Shown here one piece after another: positions 9,267-16,635 of a stretch of 64,000 nt of DNA (positions are counted from its first letter, which is position 1; every line of letters begins with the position of its first letter). A model generated the notes under the pieces. That model was not told where the DNA came from. It searched no databases and was given only the letters and a program-made list of their open reading frames with translations. Both the position numbers and the translations under genes were made by a program. This stretch comes from Immundisolibacter sp. (GTDB lineage: Bacteria; Pseudomonadota; Gammaproteobacteria; Immundisolibacterales; Immundisolibacteraceae), in assembly GCF_041601295.1 (NCBI RefSeq), contig NZ_JBFIII010000001.1, positions 1-64,000 on the forward strand, written 5' to 3'.

Positions 9267-10019
9267 TCAGTCCAGGCCGCGCGGGATTTCGATGTGCCCG
9301 GTCGGTGTGACCTCTTCGACCCCCAGCACCTGCCCGCCGATCTCGTCCAGCACCGCCAGGTAGTCCCGCCGCGCGATGGCTGCCGTGCGCCGGCACAGCT
9401 CCTGATCGACCGGCTTTTCCACGAAGCGCTCCACCACGAAGCGGCCCATCTGCACGTGGCTTGCTGTCTCGGCGATCAGGCCGTCGAACAGCGTGCGCAG
9501 CGCCGGGTCCGGAAACTGCGCCGCGAAGCGCTCCAGCCAGGCCAGTTCCACGAGCTTGGCGCCCAGGTTCAGGGCCGCCATGCGTATGTTGTGGGCGTAG
9601 TTGGCCAGCGCGCGCAGCGTGAACACGAAATGTCCAATACGGCTCGCGATCACGAAGCGGCCGTTGGGATGGCGAAACACGGCGCGTTGCGTCGGTGCCA
9701 GCCCGCGGCGCAGGATTTCGTCCACCAGCACCATCTCGTGCGTGGAGTCGTCGTACAGCTGCTTGGACAGCAGATAGTCCACCGACGGCGGGTATTCGTT
9801 CACGTTAAGGCCCTGTGCCCAGCCGCCGTAGACGTAATACATCAGCCGCTTGAGTACCCACAGCCGACCGAGCAGCCGGTAATACGCGGCCTCGTCCAGC
9901 TCGCCGCGCCGGGCCGCCTCCAGTACCAGATCGAACGGCGTGTGCGCGCCGTCCGCGTGGCCCGCCTCAGTCAGTTCCTGCGCCAGCGCCGCGCCAGGCA
10001 GGCGGGTGGGCTGATTCAT
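9267..10019 (-). CDS. ferritin-like helical protein with incomplete metal site, first gene of the dioxygenase cluster
   Basis: Helical protein, 250 aa. Its size and helix pattern resemble the ferritin-like protein two genes downstream, but the metal motifs are altered: the region expected to carry ExxH reads D91-STH94 (YDDSTHEMVLVDE), and the last one reads E184-TAS-H188 (E-x3-H). E101 and E158 could still be ligands. It may be a structural or regulatory partner, as PaaC is to PaaA in phenylacetyl-CoA epoxidase; that analogy is inference. It opens the six-gene minus-strand cluster, with no Shine-Dalgarno of note before the ATG at 10019. An alternative is an unrelated all-helical fold. Confidence 0.65.
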   Translation of the reverse strand: MNQPTRLPGAALAQELTEAGHADGAHTPFDLVLEAARRGELDEAAYYRLLGRLWVLKRLMYYVYGGWAQGLNVNEYPPSVDYLLSKQLYDDSTHEMVLVDEILRRGLAPTQRAVFRHPNGRFVIASRIGHFVFTLRALANYAHNIRMAALNLGAKLVELAWLERFAAQFPDPALRTLFDGLIAETASHVQMGRFVVERFVEKPVDQELCRRTAAIARRDYLAVLDEIGGQVLGVEEVTPTGHIEIPRGLD

Positions 10020-10147
10020 GCTCGGTTTCCCCTCATCCGTGATGTACGCATGCTGGGCTTTGTAGCGCCTGCCCCGTTGTCACGCAAGGGGGCGGTGACA
10101 TTGCGCGCGGGCAACATATAGACGGGGCGGCCGCCTGTCAGTGGAAT

Positions 10148-10315
10148 CTAGCAGCCTGTTGGACTTGGGGCTGATCTACTGCGCAGGAGGGAGAACAGTC
10201 CAAATTTCCCCGATTTTTCCTTACATGGAAACACCATGCGCGTCAAAATCGTGAAAATTTGTCCTCGTTCTCCCACCGTGCTCGCTACGATCGTCCAAGT
10301 CCGACAGGCTGCTAG
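10148..10315. mobile_element. 168-bp palindromic MITE-like element with 20-bp terminal inverted repeats
   Basis: The ends, TAGCAGCCTGTTGGACTTGG at 10149-10168 and its complement at 10295-10314, match at 19 of 20 positions. The interior is also self-complementary: GGAGAAC...CGATTTT near 10188-10218 pairs imperfectly with AAAATCG...GTTCTCC near 10246-10274, so the whole unit can fold into one long hairpin. There is no reading frame inside. These are the hallmarks of a non-autonomous miniature transposable element mobilised by a transposase encoded elsewhere. No clear target duplication was seen. It lies in the 440-bp gap upstream of the dioxygenase cluster; the rest of that gap (10020-10147, 10316-10458) shows nothing recognisable. 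Confidence 0.7.
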
Positions 10316-10458
10316 CAGGGATTTTGCAGGGCTACTGATACCGGAAACCTGCGCTGGCCGGCTCCCGTGACAGGGCGGGCGGGAAGCCAGAACAGGCGAC
10401 TGCGCGATTCTGCCGAGGCCGCTCCGGTGTGGTTTCTGTTATGGCTGGCGGCGGCTTT

Positions 10459-11436
10459 TCAGCGAAACGACGCCAGGTCGGGTTCGGCCTGCCAGTCAGG
10501 CGTCGACGGATTGAGCAGGCCATCGAGGGTCTGCAGGTCGTCTGCATCCAGGCGCCAAGCGCCAGCGGCGACGTTTTGTTCTATCTGGGTGGCGCTCATG
10601 GCGCCGGCGATGACGCTGCTCACCACCGCTTGCGACAGCAGCCAGGCGAAGGCAAGCTCCAGCAGAGTGCGACTACGGGCAAGGGCAAAGTCGTTGAGCG
10701 AGCTGAGCAGGCTTTCGTTTTGAGCCGTGCGCAGTCGCTTCACGGTAGGGCTGCCGGCCGCGCCACGGGTGCCGGGAGGGGGGGCTTCGCCGGGCCGATA
10801 CTTGCCACTGAGCAGTCCGGCGGCAAGGGGGAAGTAGGGCAGAAAGCCGATCTGGCGGGCCTCGCAAAACGGCAGCAGTTCGAACTGCGCGCCACGCACC
10901 AGCAGGCTGCACTGGTTCTGCGCGGTGATGAATGCGGGCAGGCCCAGGCGCTGGGCCGCGCCGAGTGACTCGGCGTGGCGCCAGGCGGCGTAGTTGCACT
11001 GGCCGATGTGCCGCACTTTGCCTTCCTGAACCAGCGGCGCGAAGGCTTCGAGGATTTCGTCGGCGGGGGCCTGCGCCGCTGGGAAATGCAGTTGCAGCAG
11101 GTCCAGGTAATCGGTGTCCAGCCGTCGCAGGCTGGTTTCGCAATGGCTGCGGACGCGCTGGGCGATGCTCTCGCCTTCAGCCAGCTGAAGTAGATGACAT
11201 TTACTGGCCAGGATCACCTCGTCGCGTCGACCCGCCAAGGCCTTGCCCAGGAACTCCTCGCTGTGCCCATCGTTGTAGATATGGGCTGTGTCGATGAAGT
11301 TGACGCCAAGTTCCAGCGCCCGGTTGACCGTGGCGGTACTGGACGCCAGATCCTGCCGCGGTGGGCCGAACACATTGCCACCCAGGCCCACGGATGAAAC
11401 CTCAAGGCCGCTGCTGCCAAGTTGTCGATATTCCAT
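10459..11436 (-). CDS. aldo/keto reductase
   Basis: NADPH-dependent oxidoreductase of the aldo/keto reductase superfamily, 325 aa, (beta/alpha)8 barrel. It starts with the typical MEYRQLGSSGLEVSSVGLGG and carries the catalytic tetrad pieces D55/Y60 region (FIDTAHIYNDGHSEEFLG), the lysine of VILASKC and the SLRRLDTDYLDLLQLH strand of this family. The start at 11436 is preceded by GGAGGGAG; a reading from 11484 adds 16 unsupported residues. The usual YG at the active site reads YN, which is common in some branches. It is a single gene; the substrate is unknown, but the family reduces aldehydes and ketones. Confidence 0.9.
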   Translation of the reverse strand: MEYRQLGSSGLEVSSVGLGGNVFGPPRQDLASSTATVNRALELGVNFIDTAHIYNDGHSEEFLGKALAGRRDEVILASKCHLLQLAEGESIAQRVRSHCETSLRRLDTDYLDLLQLHFPAAQAPADEILEAFAPLVQEGKVRHIGQCNYAAWRHAESLGAAQRLGLPAFITAQNQCSLLVRGAQFELLPFCEARQIGFLPYFPLAAGLLSGKYRPGEAPPPGTRGAAGSPTVKRLRTAQNESLLSSLNDFALARSRTLLELAFAWLLSQAVVSSVIAGAMSATQIEQNVAAGAWRLDADDLQTLDGLLNPSTPDWQAEPDLASFR

Positions 11437-11612
11437 GCCGCTCCCTCCGGATCGATGCGTGTTACCAGGCGGGTAATCCGCCATCCGTGTATCAGCATAG
11501 TGCCGGGGGCGGATATCAATCCAGGCGGTGGACTCGGTAACCTGATGCTTGAACGGCTTGCAGGGGTTCTGGACGGGTATCCGCGATGCCGCTGCCGCCT
11601 GCGTCGGTCGGC

Positions 11613-13991
11613 CTAATCGACAGTTCGCGTCTCACGGATGTCCCGCAGTTCGAGCACATTATCGGGTCGGCGCGTGCGATCCGGCTCGCTCGCCTGAGCC
11701 ACATTGTGTGGCGCCGGTCGGCCGAAATAAAAACCCTGCGCTTTATCGCAGGCGCTGTCGCGCAGGAACTGCGCTTGCTCGGCTGTTTCCACGCCCTCGG
11801 CAACCACGGTAAACGCCAGTTTTTTGCCCATGGCAATGGTGGCTTCGGTCAGTTTTCTGTCCTCGGCGCTGTGGGCGTAGTCGCGGATGACGCTGCCGTC
11901 TATGTTGACGGTATCGAAGCGGAATTTTTTCAAGGTCGACAGGGACGAATAACTCGCGCCAAAGTTGTCCACCGCAACCCGCACCCCTGCGGCCCTGATC
12001 CGGTTCAAAATCGATACTGCCTGATCGACATTGGTCAGGAGCACGGTTTCTGTAATGCTCAGTTCCAGGAGGCCGGGTTCAACTCCGGTTTTCTCGATGA
12101 TCTGTGCCAGGTCAACGGCGAAGTGGTCGTCGGAGAACTGCCGTGCCGACAGATTGATCGACATGGTCAGCCGCCGGCCTCGTGACTGAAGTGCGATGCA
12201 TTCCCGGCACGCGGTCTCTATGCACCATTTGCCGATCGGCAGGATGAGGCCGGTTTCTTCGGCCAGCGGGAGAAACTGCATCGGCAGGACCAGGCCCAGT
12301 TGCGGGTGCTCCCAGCGCAGCAGCGCCTCCATGCCGGTGACTTCGCCGGTACTCAGGTCACACTGCTCCTGGTAGTGGAGCCGGAACTCCTGGCGCTCCA
12401 GAGCCTGTCGGAGCGAGGACTCAAGCGTCAGGCGCTCAAGAGAACTCTCACTTCCGGACTCGGCATATAACTGAAAGTTGTTCCTGCCTTTTTCCTTCGC
12501 GCGATACATGGCTAGGTCGGCGTTTTTCAGTAACGACTGTTCGTCCTCGGCGTCCCGGGGGTACTGGCTGACGCCGACGCTGACCGTGACCCTGAACTCG
12601 TGTCCGAGCAGGTTGTAAGGCTTGCTGACCGACGCCAGAACGCGGCGGGCGAGGTTCAAGAGGTTTTCTTCGTCGCATTCTTCCGCCACCAGAACGACGA
12701 ACTCGTCGCCGCCCAATCGGGCGACCATGTCACTGCCGCGCACTGCGTCGCGCAGACGCCGGGCAACTTCCTTCAACAGTTCATCTCCGGCGTCGTGCCC
12801 CAGCGTGTCATTGATGAGCTTGAAACGATCGAGGTCCAGGAACAGAACCGCCACCTGGCGATCATGCCGTTTGGCCAAGGTCAGCATCTGGTTCAACATG
12901 ACGCTGAAAAAACCCCGGTTGGGCAGGTCGGTCAGACTGTCGTGATGGGCGATATATTCAATACGCTCGGCGTGCGCGATCTGCTCCCGCGCCGCGCGTT
13001 GCCGGCTCTGCTGAAGCTGCCAGCTCAAACGGCCAAGCAGGGCCAACAGGCCGATCATCAGCACGCTGGTGGTGAGTCCGCGCACCATATAGCTATGCGC
13101 CCTTTCGGCGGCTGGACTGAGCTGCTCCTGTTCCGATATTCCGGCCACGACAGCAAGTGGAAACTCATACAGGGTGCGCGTCGCGGTGTAGCGTTGGACC
13201 TGGTCCCAGCTGTTCAGGGTCAGCGAAACCCGCGTCGTCTCATCCTCACCGAAGTCGTCCCCGGCCGCCTGAATCACCTGTTGGTAGTCGATTTGAGAGC
13301 CCGCGGCAACGACATCACCGCTGCGGCTGGCCCGAAAGATGCCATCCGTGCCCAGGAGACCCAGGAAGCCATGTTGCCCCAGCTTGGTCTGCTCATACCC
13401 GCTGACGAAGTAGGACGCGTCGACCGAAATGATCACCGCCCCGCCAAAGCTGCCATCGGGCTGGTCCAGGCGGCGACTGAACGTGAGGGTCCAATCCTGC
13501 GAATGCGGATGGGGTTGTGGGGCCCCGGCCGAGAAAACCGCCTGTTCGCGCTGTGCCTCGAAGTAGTCTGCGCCAGCGACGGTCGCCGGGCCGTCCTGCC
13601 GGGTGCTTGAGCGGATGTTGCCGTCGGCATCGGCGACGCTGACGGTGAATAGAAAATCCGGGAGTAAAAGGGTTTTTTCTCCCAGCTCGACCAGGACCGA
13701 GTCAAGGTCCTTCGATTCGTGGGCGTAGGCGACGAACTTCAGGGTGCGGTCGATTTCGCGCAGCGCGCGCACGATCTGCGCTTCATACGTTTCCGTCAAC
13801 TCGCGGGTGGAAGCGATGGCTGCGGCCCGCGCGTTGGCATATTCGAGCCTGATCATGCTCGCGGTGGTTATCCATAGAACTCCCAGCACCAGGAGGGTGA
13901 TGATGGGGAACAGCACCACCGGCTCGGTGCTGCGGCTGAGCCCGTGACGCAGGGTATGCAATACGCTTGCGAAGACTTTCCTAATGGACAT
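11613..13991 (-). CDS. membrane sensor with Cache-like domain, GGDEF and EAL domains (c-di-GMP turnover)
   Basis: Signalling protein, 792 aa. A membrane segment at about residues 28-45 and another near 300 enclose a periplasmic Cache-like sensor region (about 50-290). The GGDEF domain has an intact LGGDEFVVLV at about residue 425, so cyclase activity is possible. The EAL domain keeps MEALLRWEHP near 553 plus SINLSARQF and TETVLL, so phosphodiesterase activity is also possible; which one dominates cannot be told. The gene follows the PstS-like gene by 31 bp on the same strand. A porin, a binding protein and this sensor in one run suggest that the binding protein may feed a signal to it, an inference from order alone. 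Confidence 0.94.
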   Translation of the reverse strand: MSIRKVFASVLHTLRHGLSRSTEPVVLFPIITLLVLGVLWITTASMIRLEYANARAAAIASTRELTETYEAQIVRALREIDRTLKFVAYAHESKDLDSVLVELGEKTLLLPDFLFTVSVADADGNIRSSTRQDGPATVAGADYFEAQREQAVFSAGAPQPHPHSQDWTLTFSRRLDQPDGSFGGAVIISVDASYFVSGYEQTKLGQHGFLGLLGTDGIFRASRSGDVVAAGSQIDYQQVIQAAGDDFGEDETTRVSLTLNSWDQVQRYTATRTLYEFPLAVVAGISEQEQLSPAAERAHSYMVRGLTTSVLMIGLLALLGRLSWQLQQSRQRAAREQIAHAERIEYIAHHDSLTDLPNRGFFSVMLNQMLTLAKRHDRQVAVLFLDLDRFKLINDTLGHDAGDELLKEVARRLRDAVRGSDMVARLGGDEFVVLVAEECDEENLLNLARRVLASVSKPYNLLGHEFRVTVSVGVSQYPRDAEDEQSLLKNADLAMYRAKEKGRNNFQLYAESGSESSLERLTLESSLRQALERQEFRLHYQEQCDLSTGEVTGMEALLRWEHPQLGLVLPMQFLPLAEETGLILPIGKWCIETACRECIALQSRGRRLTMSINLSARQFSDDHFAVDLAQIIEKTGVEPGLLELSITETVLLTNVDQAVSILNRIRAAGVRVAVDNFGASYSSLSTLKKFRFDTVNIDGSVIRDYAHSAEDRKLTEATIAMGKKLAFTVVAEGVETAEQAQFLRDSACDKAQGFYFGRPAPHNVAQASEPDRTRRPDNVLELRDIRETRTVD

Positions 13992-14022
13992 GATCAGGCA
14001 TCCAAGTGGATGACAGCCGGGG

Positions 14023-14454
14023 CTACTGGACCATCAGTGGCTTGACCCGCGCGTCCACGGCGGCCGGGTCGATGTATCCGATACCGCCTGGCTGAGCGGC
14101 CAACGTGTTCTTCACCTGTTCGTCGTCGCTGGCCACCCTCGGTGGCTGGCCCCGTCCGGTAAAGATCATCTTGGACCAATGCGCCCTGATTTCAGCCGGC
14201 TGTTTGTTGCTGATGTCGCGGTAAAACTCAAGTCGCTGCGTCGAGCCTTCCGGCTGGTCTATGGGTACGGCTTGCGCGCCATTGGGAAAGCGGTTCGTCT
14301 TGCCCAGAAAAATGTTGGAAACATCGTTTCGGGAAAGCGTGGTGGCGGGATTTTGTGCCGAGACGATGATGACCACATCGGCGGCGGCGACGCTGTCGGC
14401 AACGGCAAGCAGGATACCGAGTACTGGGAATCCTAACGCCTTGATGAAAGACAT
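14023..14454 (-). CDS. small periplasmic PstS-like (phosphate-type) binding protein
   Basis: Exported protein, 143 aa, with a Sec signal peptide (about residues 1-24, cleavage after SVAA). The mature part carries the short PBP-like pattern DVSNIFLGKTNRFPNG, then IRAHWSKMIFTGRGQPP and PGGIGYIDP, which mark the small single-module relatives of phosphate-binding PstS. It is roughly half the size of true PstS, and no pst permease genes are near, so it is unlikely to be a transporter subunit. It lies between the porin (18 bp upstream) and the GGDEF/EAL sensor (31 bp downstream), probably one transcript, and may be a sensor partner. Confidence 0.85.
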   Translation of the reverse strand: MSFIKALGFPVLGILLAVADSVAAADVVIIVSAQNPATTLSRNDVSNIFLGKTNRFPNGAQAVPIDQPEGSTQRLEFYRDISNKQPAEIRAHWSKMIFTGRGQPPRVASDDEQVKNTLAAQPGGIGYIDPAAVDARVKPLMVQ

Positions 14455-14472
14455 GCGTATCCCCCCAGGCGA

Positions 14473-15804
14473 TCAGAATACGAAGTCAAGGGCAATGGAG
14501 AACAGGTCCGCGTTCCCGCCCGGTCGGAAGCCAGGCTGCAGGTTGCCGAACCGACCAGCGGACGCGTCGTCGAGGCGAATATGCTGGTACTCGAACTTGA
14601 GCGCGGCGGTATCGAGCAGGTCCCACCGCACACCTAAAGCGACACTTTTCTGGGACGGAGCACCGGCGGCCAAAGCCATATTGAGACCGGTGTTCAGCGC
14701 GCTTGCCCCGCCCAGCAGTGGACCAGGCGGCAGCCCGGCGAGGGGTATCCCGGACTCCGAGGGTGTTTTTGCGTTGACTTCCGCCACGCTGATGTACGGC
14801 ATCATCTTGCGCACGTGGTATCCGCCGGTGATGTACCAGCCATTGGTTTTGGGGAGAACGGCGGCGTCCGTCAGATGGGCCCACTCGCCCATGAACAGCC
14901 AGTTTCCGGGAGTAAATCGCGTGGCTACGCTGAAGATTTCAAGCGGTGTATCCCGGACATCGTATTGGTTGGCCAGTGCATGGGCGCGGCTTCCTGCCAC
15001 GGGAAAACCGGCCATCGACAGGGCATTGCCAAGGCCGGACAGCCCGTTGACCAGGCTGTCGAGGTCTGACGAGTCGAACTTGAGGTCGACATAGAGGTAG
15101 CTCAGGCGCACGGTTAGCGTTTCATACTCTATAGCGTCACTGATAATCCAGGCGTGTTTGCCAGTGATGCCGAGATCATCGACAGCCTTGAATTTGTTGC
15201 CGCCATAGCTGACCTGAAAGGAATTCACAGCCGGTCCGACATTGGTGTTCCAGGCCAGATCCACCCCATCCAGATGCGTGATGGGCACCATGCCATAGAT
15301 TTCACGCGGTCCGCGTATCCAGGGGTTTGCGTAACCGACGTTGGCGGTGTCGGACATCATGAACATCGGTGCAATGGTACGGCCGATCCGAACACTCAGA
15401 CCAGGCGACAGCTGGTACTTGATGTTGGCCCACTCGATTTCCGGGGTCCAGGAATTGTCGTAACGATGCTTGGAAACCACCTGCAGGACCGCAGATAGCC
15501 TGGGGTTGAACTGGATGTCCAGTTGACCGCCTACCTTTGTATCCAGACCCATATCCCAGCGCCGGGTGTGCCCCGAGCCGTTGGGTTGCAGAAACACATC
15601 CGAGACCATGTCGGCATGATCCTGGTCCAGGCGGGCCGCGCCCACGGTTCCGAACCCGCGGAAGGTAAAGTCCGGCGAGCCGAACGTGTCGCCGTTCGCC
15701 GCGCCGACACAACCCACCAGAACAGCCACAGCGAGGGCGGCCCGCCTTAAGCGGCCGGTTGCCGTGCTCGATACACGTTCAGGATTCGGGGCTGAAGGGG
15801 TCAT
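14473..15804 (-). CDS. outer-membrane porin
   Basis: Beta-barrel outer-membrane protein, 443 aa. The start at 15804 gives a short basic N-terminus followed by a signal peptide (hydrophobic core about 21-33, cleavage near GAANG). The rest is a run of alternating amphipathic strands rich in aromatic residues (FTFRGFGTVGAARLD, IGRTIAPMFMMSD), and the chain ends in ALDFVF with the C-terminal Phe recognised by the Bam machinery. It belongs to the porin-like proteins common in environmental Gammaproteobacteria; the solute is unknown. It is first in a probable operon with the PstS-like protein and the GGDEF/EAL sensor. Confidence 0.85.
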   Translation of the reverse strand: MTPSAPNPERVSSTATGRLRRAALAVAVLVGCVGAANGDTFGSPDFTFRGFGTVGAARLDQDHADMVSDVFLQPNGSGHTRRWDMGLDTKVGGQLDIQFNPRLSAVLQVVSKHRYDNSWTPEIEWANIKYQLSPGLSVRIGRTIAPMFMMSDTANVGYANPWIRGPREIYGMVPITHLDGVDLAWNTNVGPAVNSFQVSYGGNKFKAVDDLGITGKHAWIISDAIEYETLTVRLSYLYVDLKFDSSDLDSLVNGLSGLGNALSMAGFPVAGSRAHALANQYDVRDTPLEIFSVATRFTPGNWLFMGEWAHLTDAAVLPKTNGWYITGGYHVRKMMPYISVAEVNAKTPSESGIPLAGLPPGPLLGGASALNTGLNMALAAGAPSQKSVALGVRWDLLDTAALKFEYQHIRLDDASAGRFGNLQPGFRPGGNADLFSIALDFVF

Positions 15805-16074
15805 AGATTTCCCATGTGTTCTTAATTTAGTTTCTATATGCGATGGCTTGGATGCTCGGATTAGGTAGGAGGCACAACTGAGGTCATTATTGTTTTGACT
15901 CGATGGCTGGATTGATGCTCCTGCGTAATCCCGTGCGTCCATGCCGCGCCGAGTTTATCGGGCGCTGTGCGAAATACTTAAGACCAAACCAATTCTTTGT
16001 AATTATTGTTAACCGAACCAGTATCGCACGCCGCCAGGCTGTTTCGACAGCTGGTGCAATGCGCCGCCTGAAAT
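15805..16074. other. AT-richer promoter region upstream of the porin
   Basis: This 270-bp stretch between the porin start and the hairpin repeat has no credible gene. It is visibly richer in A and T than the coding DNA (for example 15985-16015), as expected for a promoter zone of the minus-strand porin operon, but no -35/-10 pair could be assigned with confidence. Confidence 0.3.
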
Positions 16075-16234
16075 CTAGGGAAACGCTGAAGTTTTCAGCG
16101 TTTCATGCGGTGCAGGGATTCACCGCCAAAATCAGTGACGGCAAGCCACTGATTTTGTGAGCTATCGGAAAACCACGCTTTTCCGATAGCGGGCGCTGAA
16201 AAATCCAGGGTGGATTTATTCAGCGCTTCCCTGG
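16075..16234. repeat. 160-bp multi-hairpin repeat element (four stem-loops inside an outer inverted repeat)
   Basis: Four consecutive near-perfect stem-loops occupy this gap: 16080-16104 (11-bp stem, 3-nt loop), 16128-16156 (10-bp stem, 9-nt loop), 16161-16190 (12-bp perfect stem, 6-nt loop) and 16193-16226 (8-bp plus 7-bp stem, GGG loop). The outer arms, CTAGGGAAACGCTGAA at 16075-16090 and TTCAGCGCTTCCCTGG at 16219-16234, also pair with each other, so the block can form a cruciform. No frame is inside. It looks like a palindromic interspersed repeat or a MITE remnant. A diverged copy of its right arm lies at 25376-25403. Confidence 0.75.
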
Positions 16235-16263
16235 GTGCGGCCCGGTGGTGGGGTGGTTTTCGG

Positions 16264-16635
16264 TCAGGCTGCGAGTCTGGTCCCGACCCATACCGCTGAC
16301 AGGCATAGCGCCAGATGCAGCGCGACGTTCAAAACCGCGGCGGCCGGGCGCTGCTGTGCCAGTAACAGGGTTTCGCCGGAGAAGGCCGAAAATGTCGTGA
16401 AGCCGCCGAGCAGGCCGGCCATCAGGGCGGCGCGCCAGGGTTCGCCGAGCAGGCCGCGCTGCACCAGCAGCGACAGCGCAAGGCCCATCAGGAATGAACC
16501 GGCCACGTTGACGGCCAGCGTGCCGTAGGGAAAAGCCCGGCCCAGCCAGGCAGCCAGGCCGTTGACCGCCAGGTAGCGCGCCACCGAGCCGAGCGCGCCA
16601 CCCACCGCCACCGCTGCCAGCACCCCGCCATTCAT
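16264..16635 (-). CDS. crcB: fluoride ion channel CrcB (Fluc)
   Basis: Small four-helix inner-membrane protein, 123 aa, that exports fluoride as a dual-topology dimer. The family signatures are visible: GGALGSVARY near residues 13-22, the GTLAVNVAGSFLMG helix with the conserved Asn, and GLLGGFTTFSAFSGE with the pore-lining TTFS. The ATG at 16635 overlaps the stop of rarA (ATGA). Its place downstream of rarA is often seen in Gammaproteobacteria. No fluoride riboswitch is needed or seen, since the gene is inside an operon. Confidence 0.96.
   Translation of the reverse strand: MNGGVLAAVAVGGALGSVARYLAVNGLAAWLGRAFPYGTLAVNVAGSFLMGLALSLLVQRGLLGEPWRAALMAGLLGGFTTFSAFSGETLLLAQQRPAAAVLNVALHLALCLSAVWVGTRLAA

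Noticed and set aside
7954..9396. A single 480-codon open frame on the minus strand
   Set aside because: Only its last 72 codons make a real protein (the ferredoxin). The rest reads through the well-supported ferritin-like and ferredoxin genes and is Arg/His/Pro-rich nonsense typical of an alternate frame in GC-rich DNA.
8319..10121. A 600-codon plus-strand frame antisense to the ferritin-like and ferredoxin genes
   Set aside because: It mirrors the coding strand, has a His/Val-rich product and no ribosome binding site. Another of this kind lies at 6674-7915.
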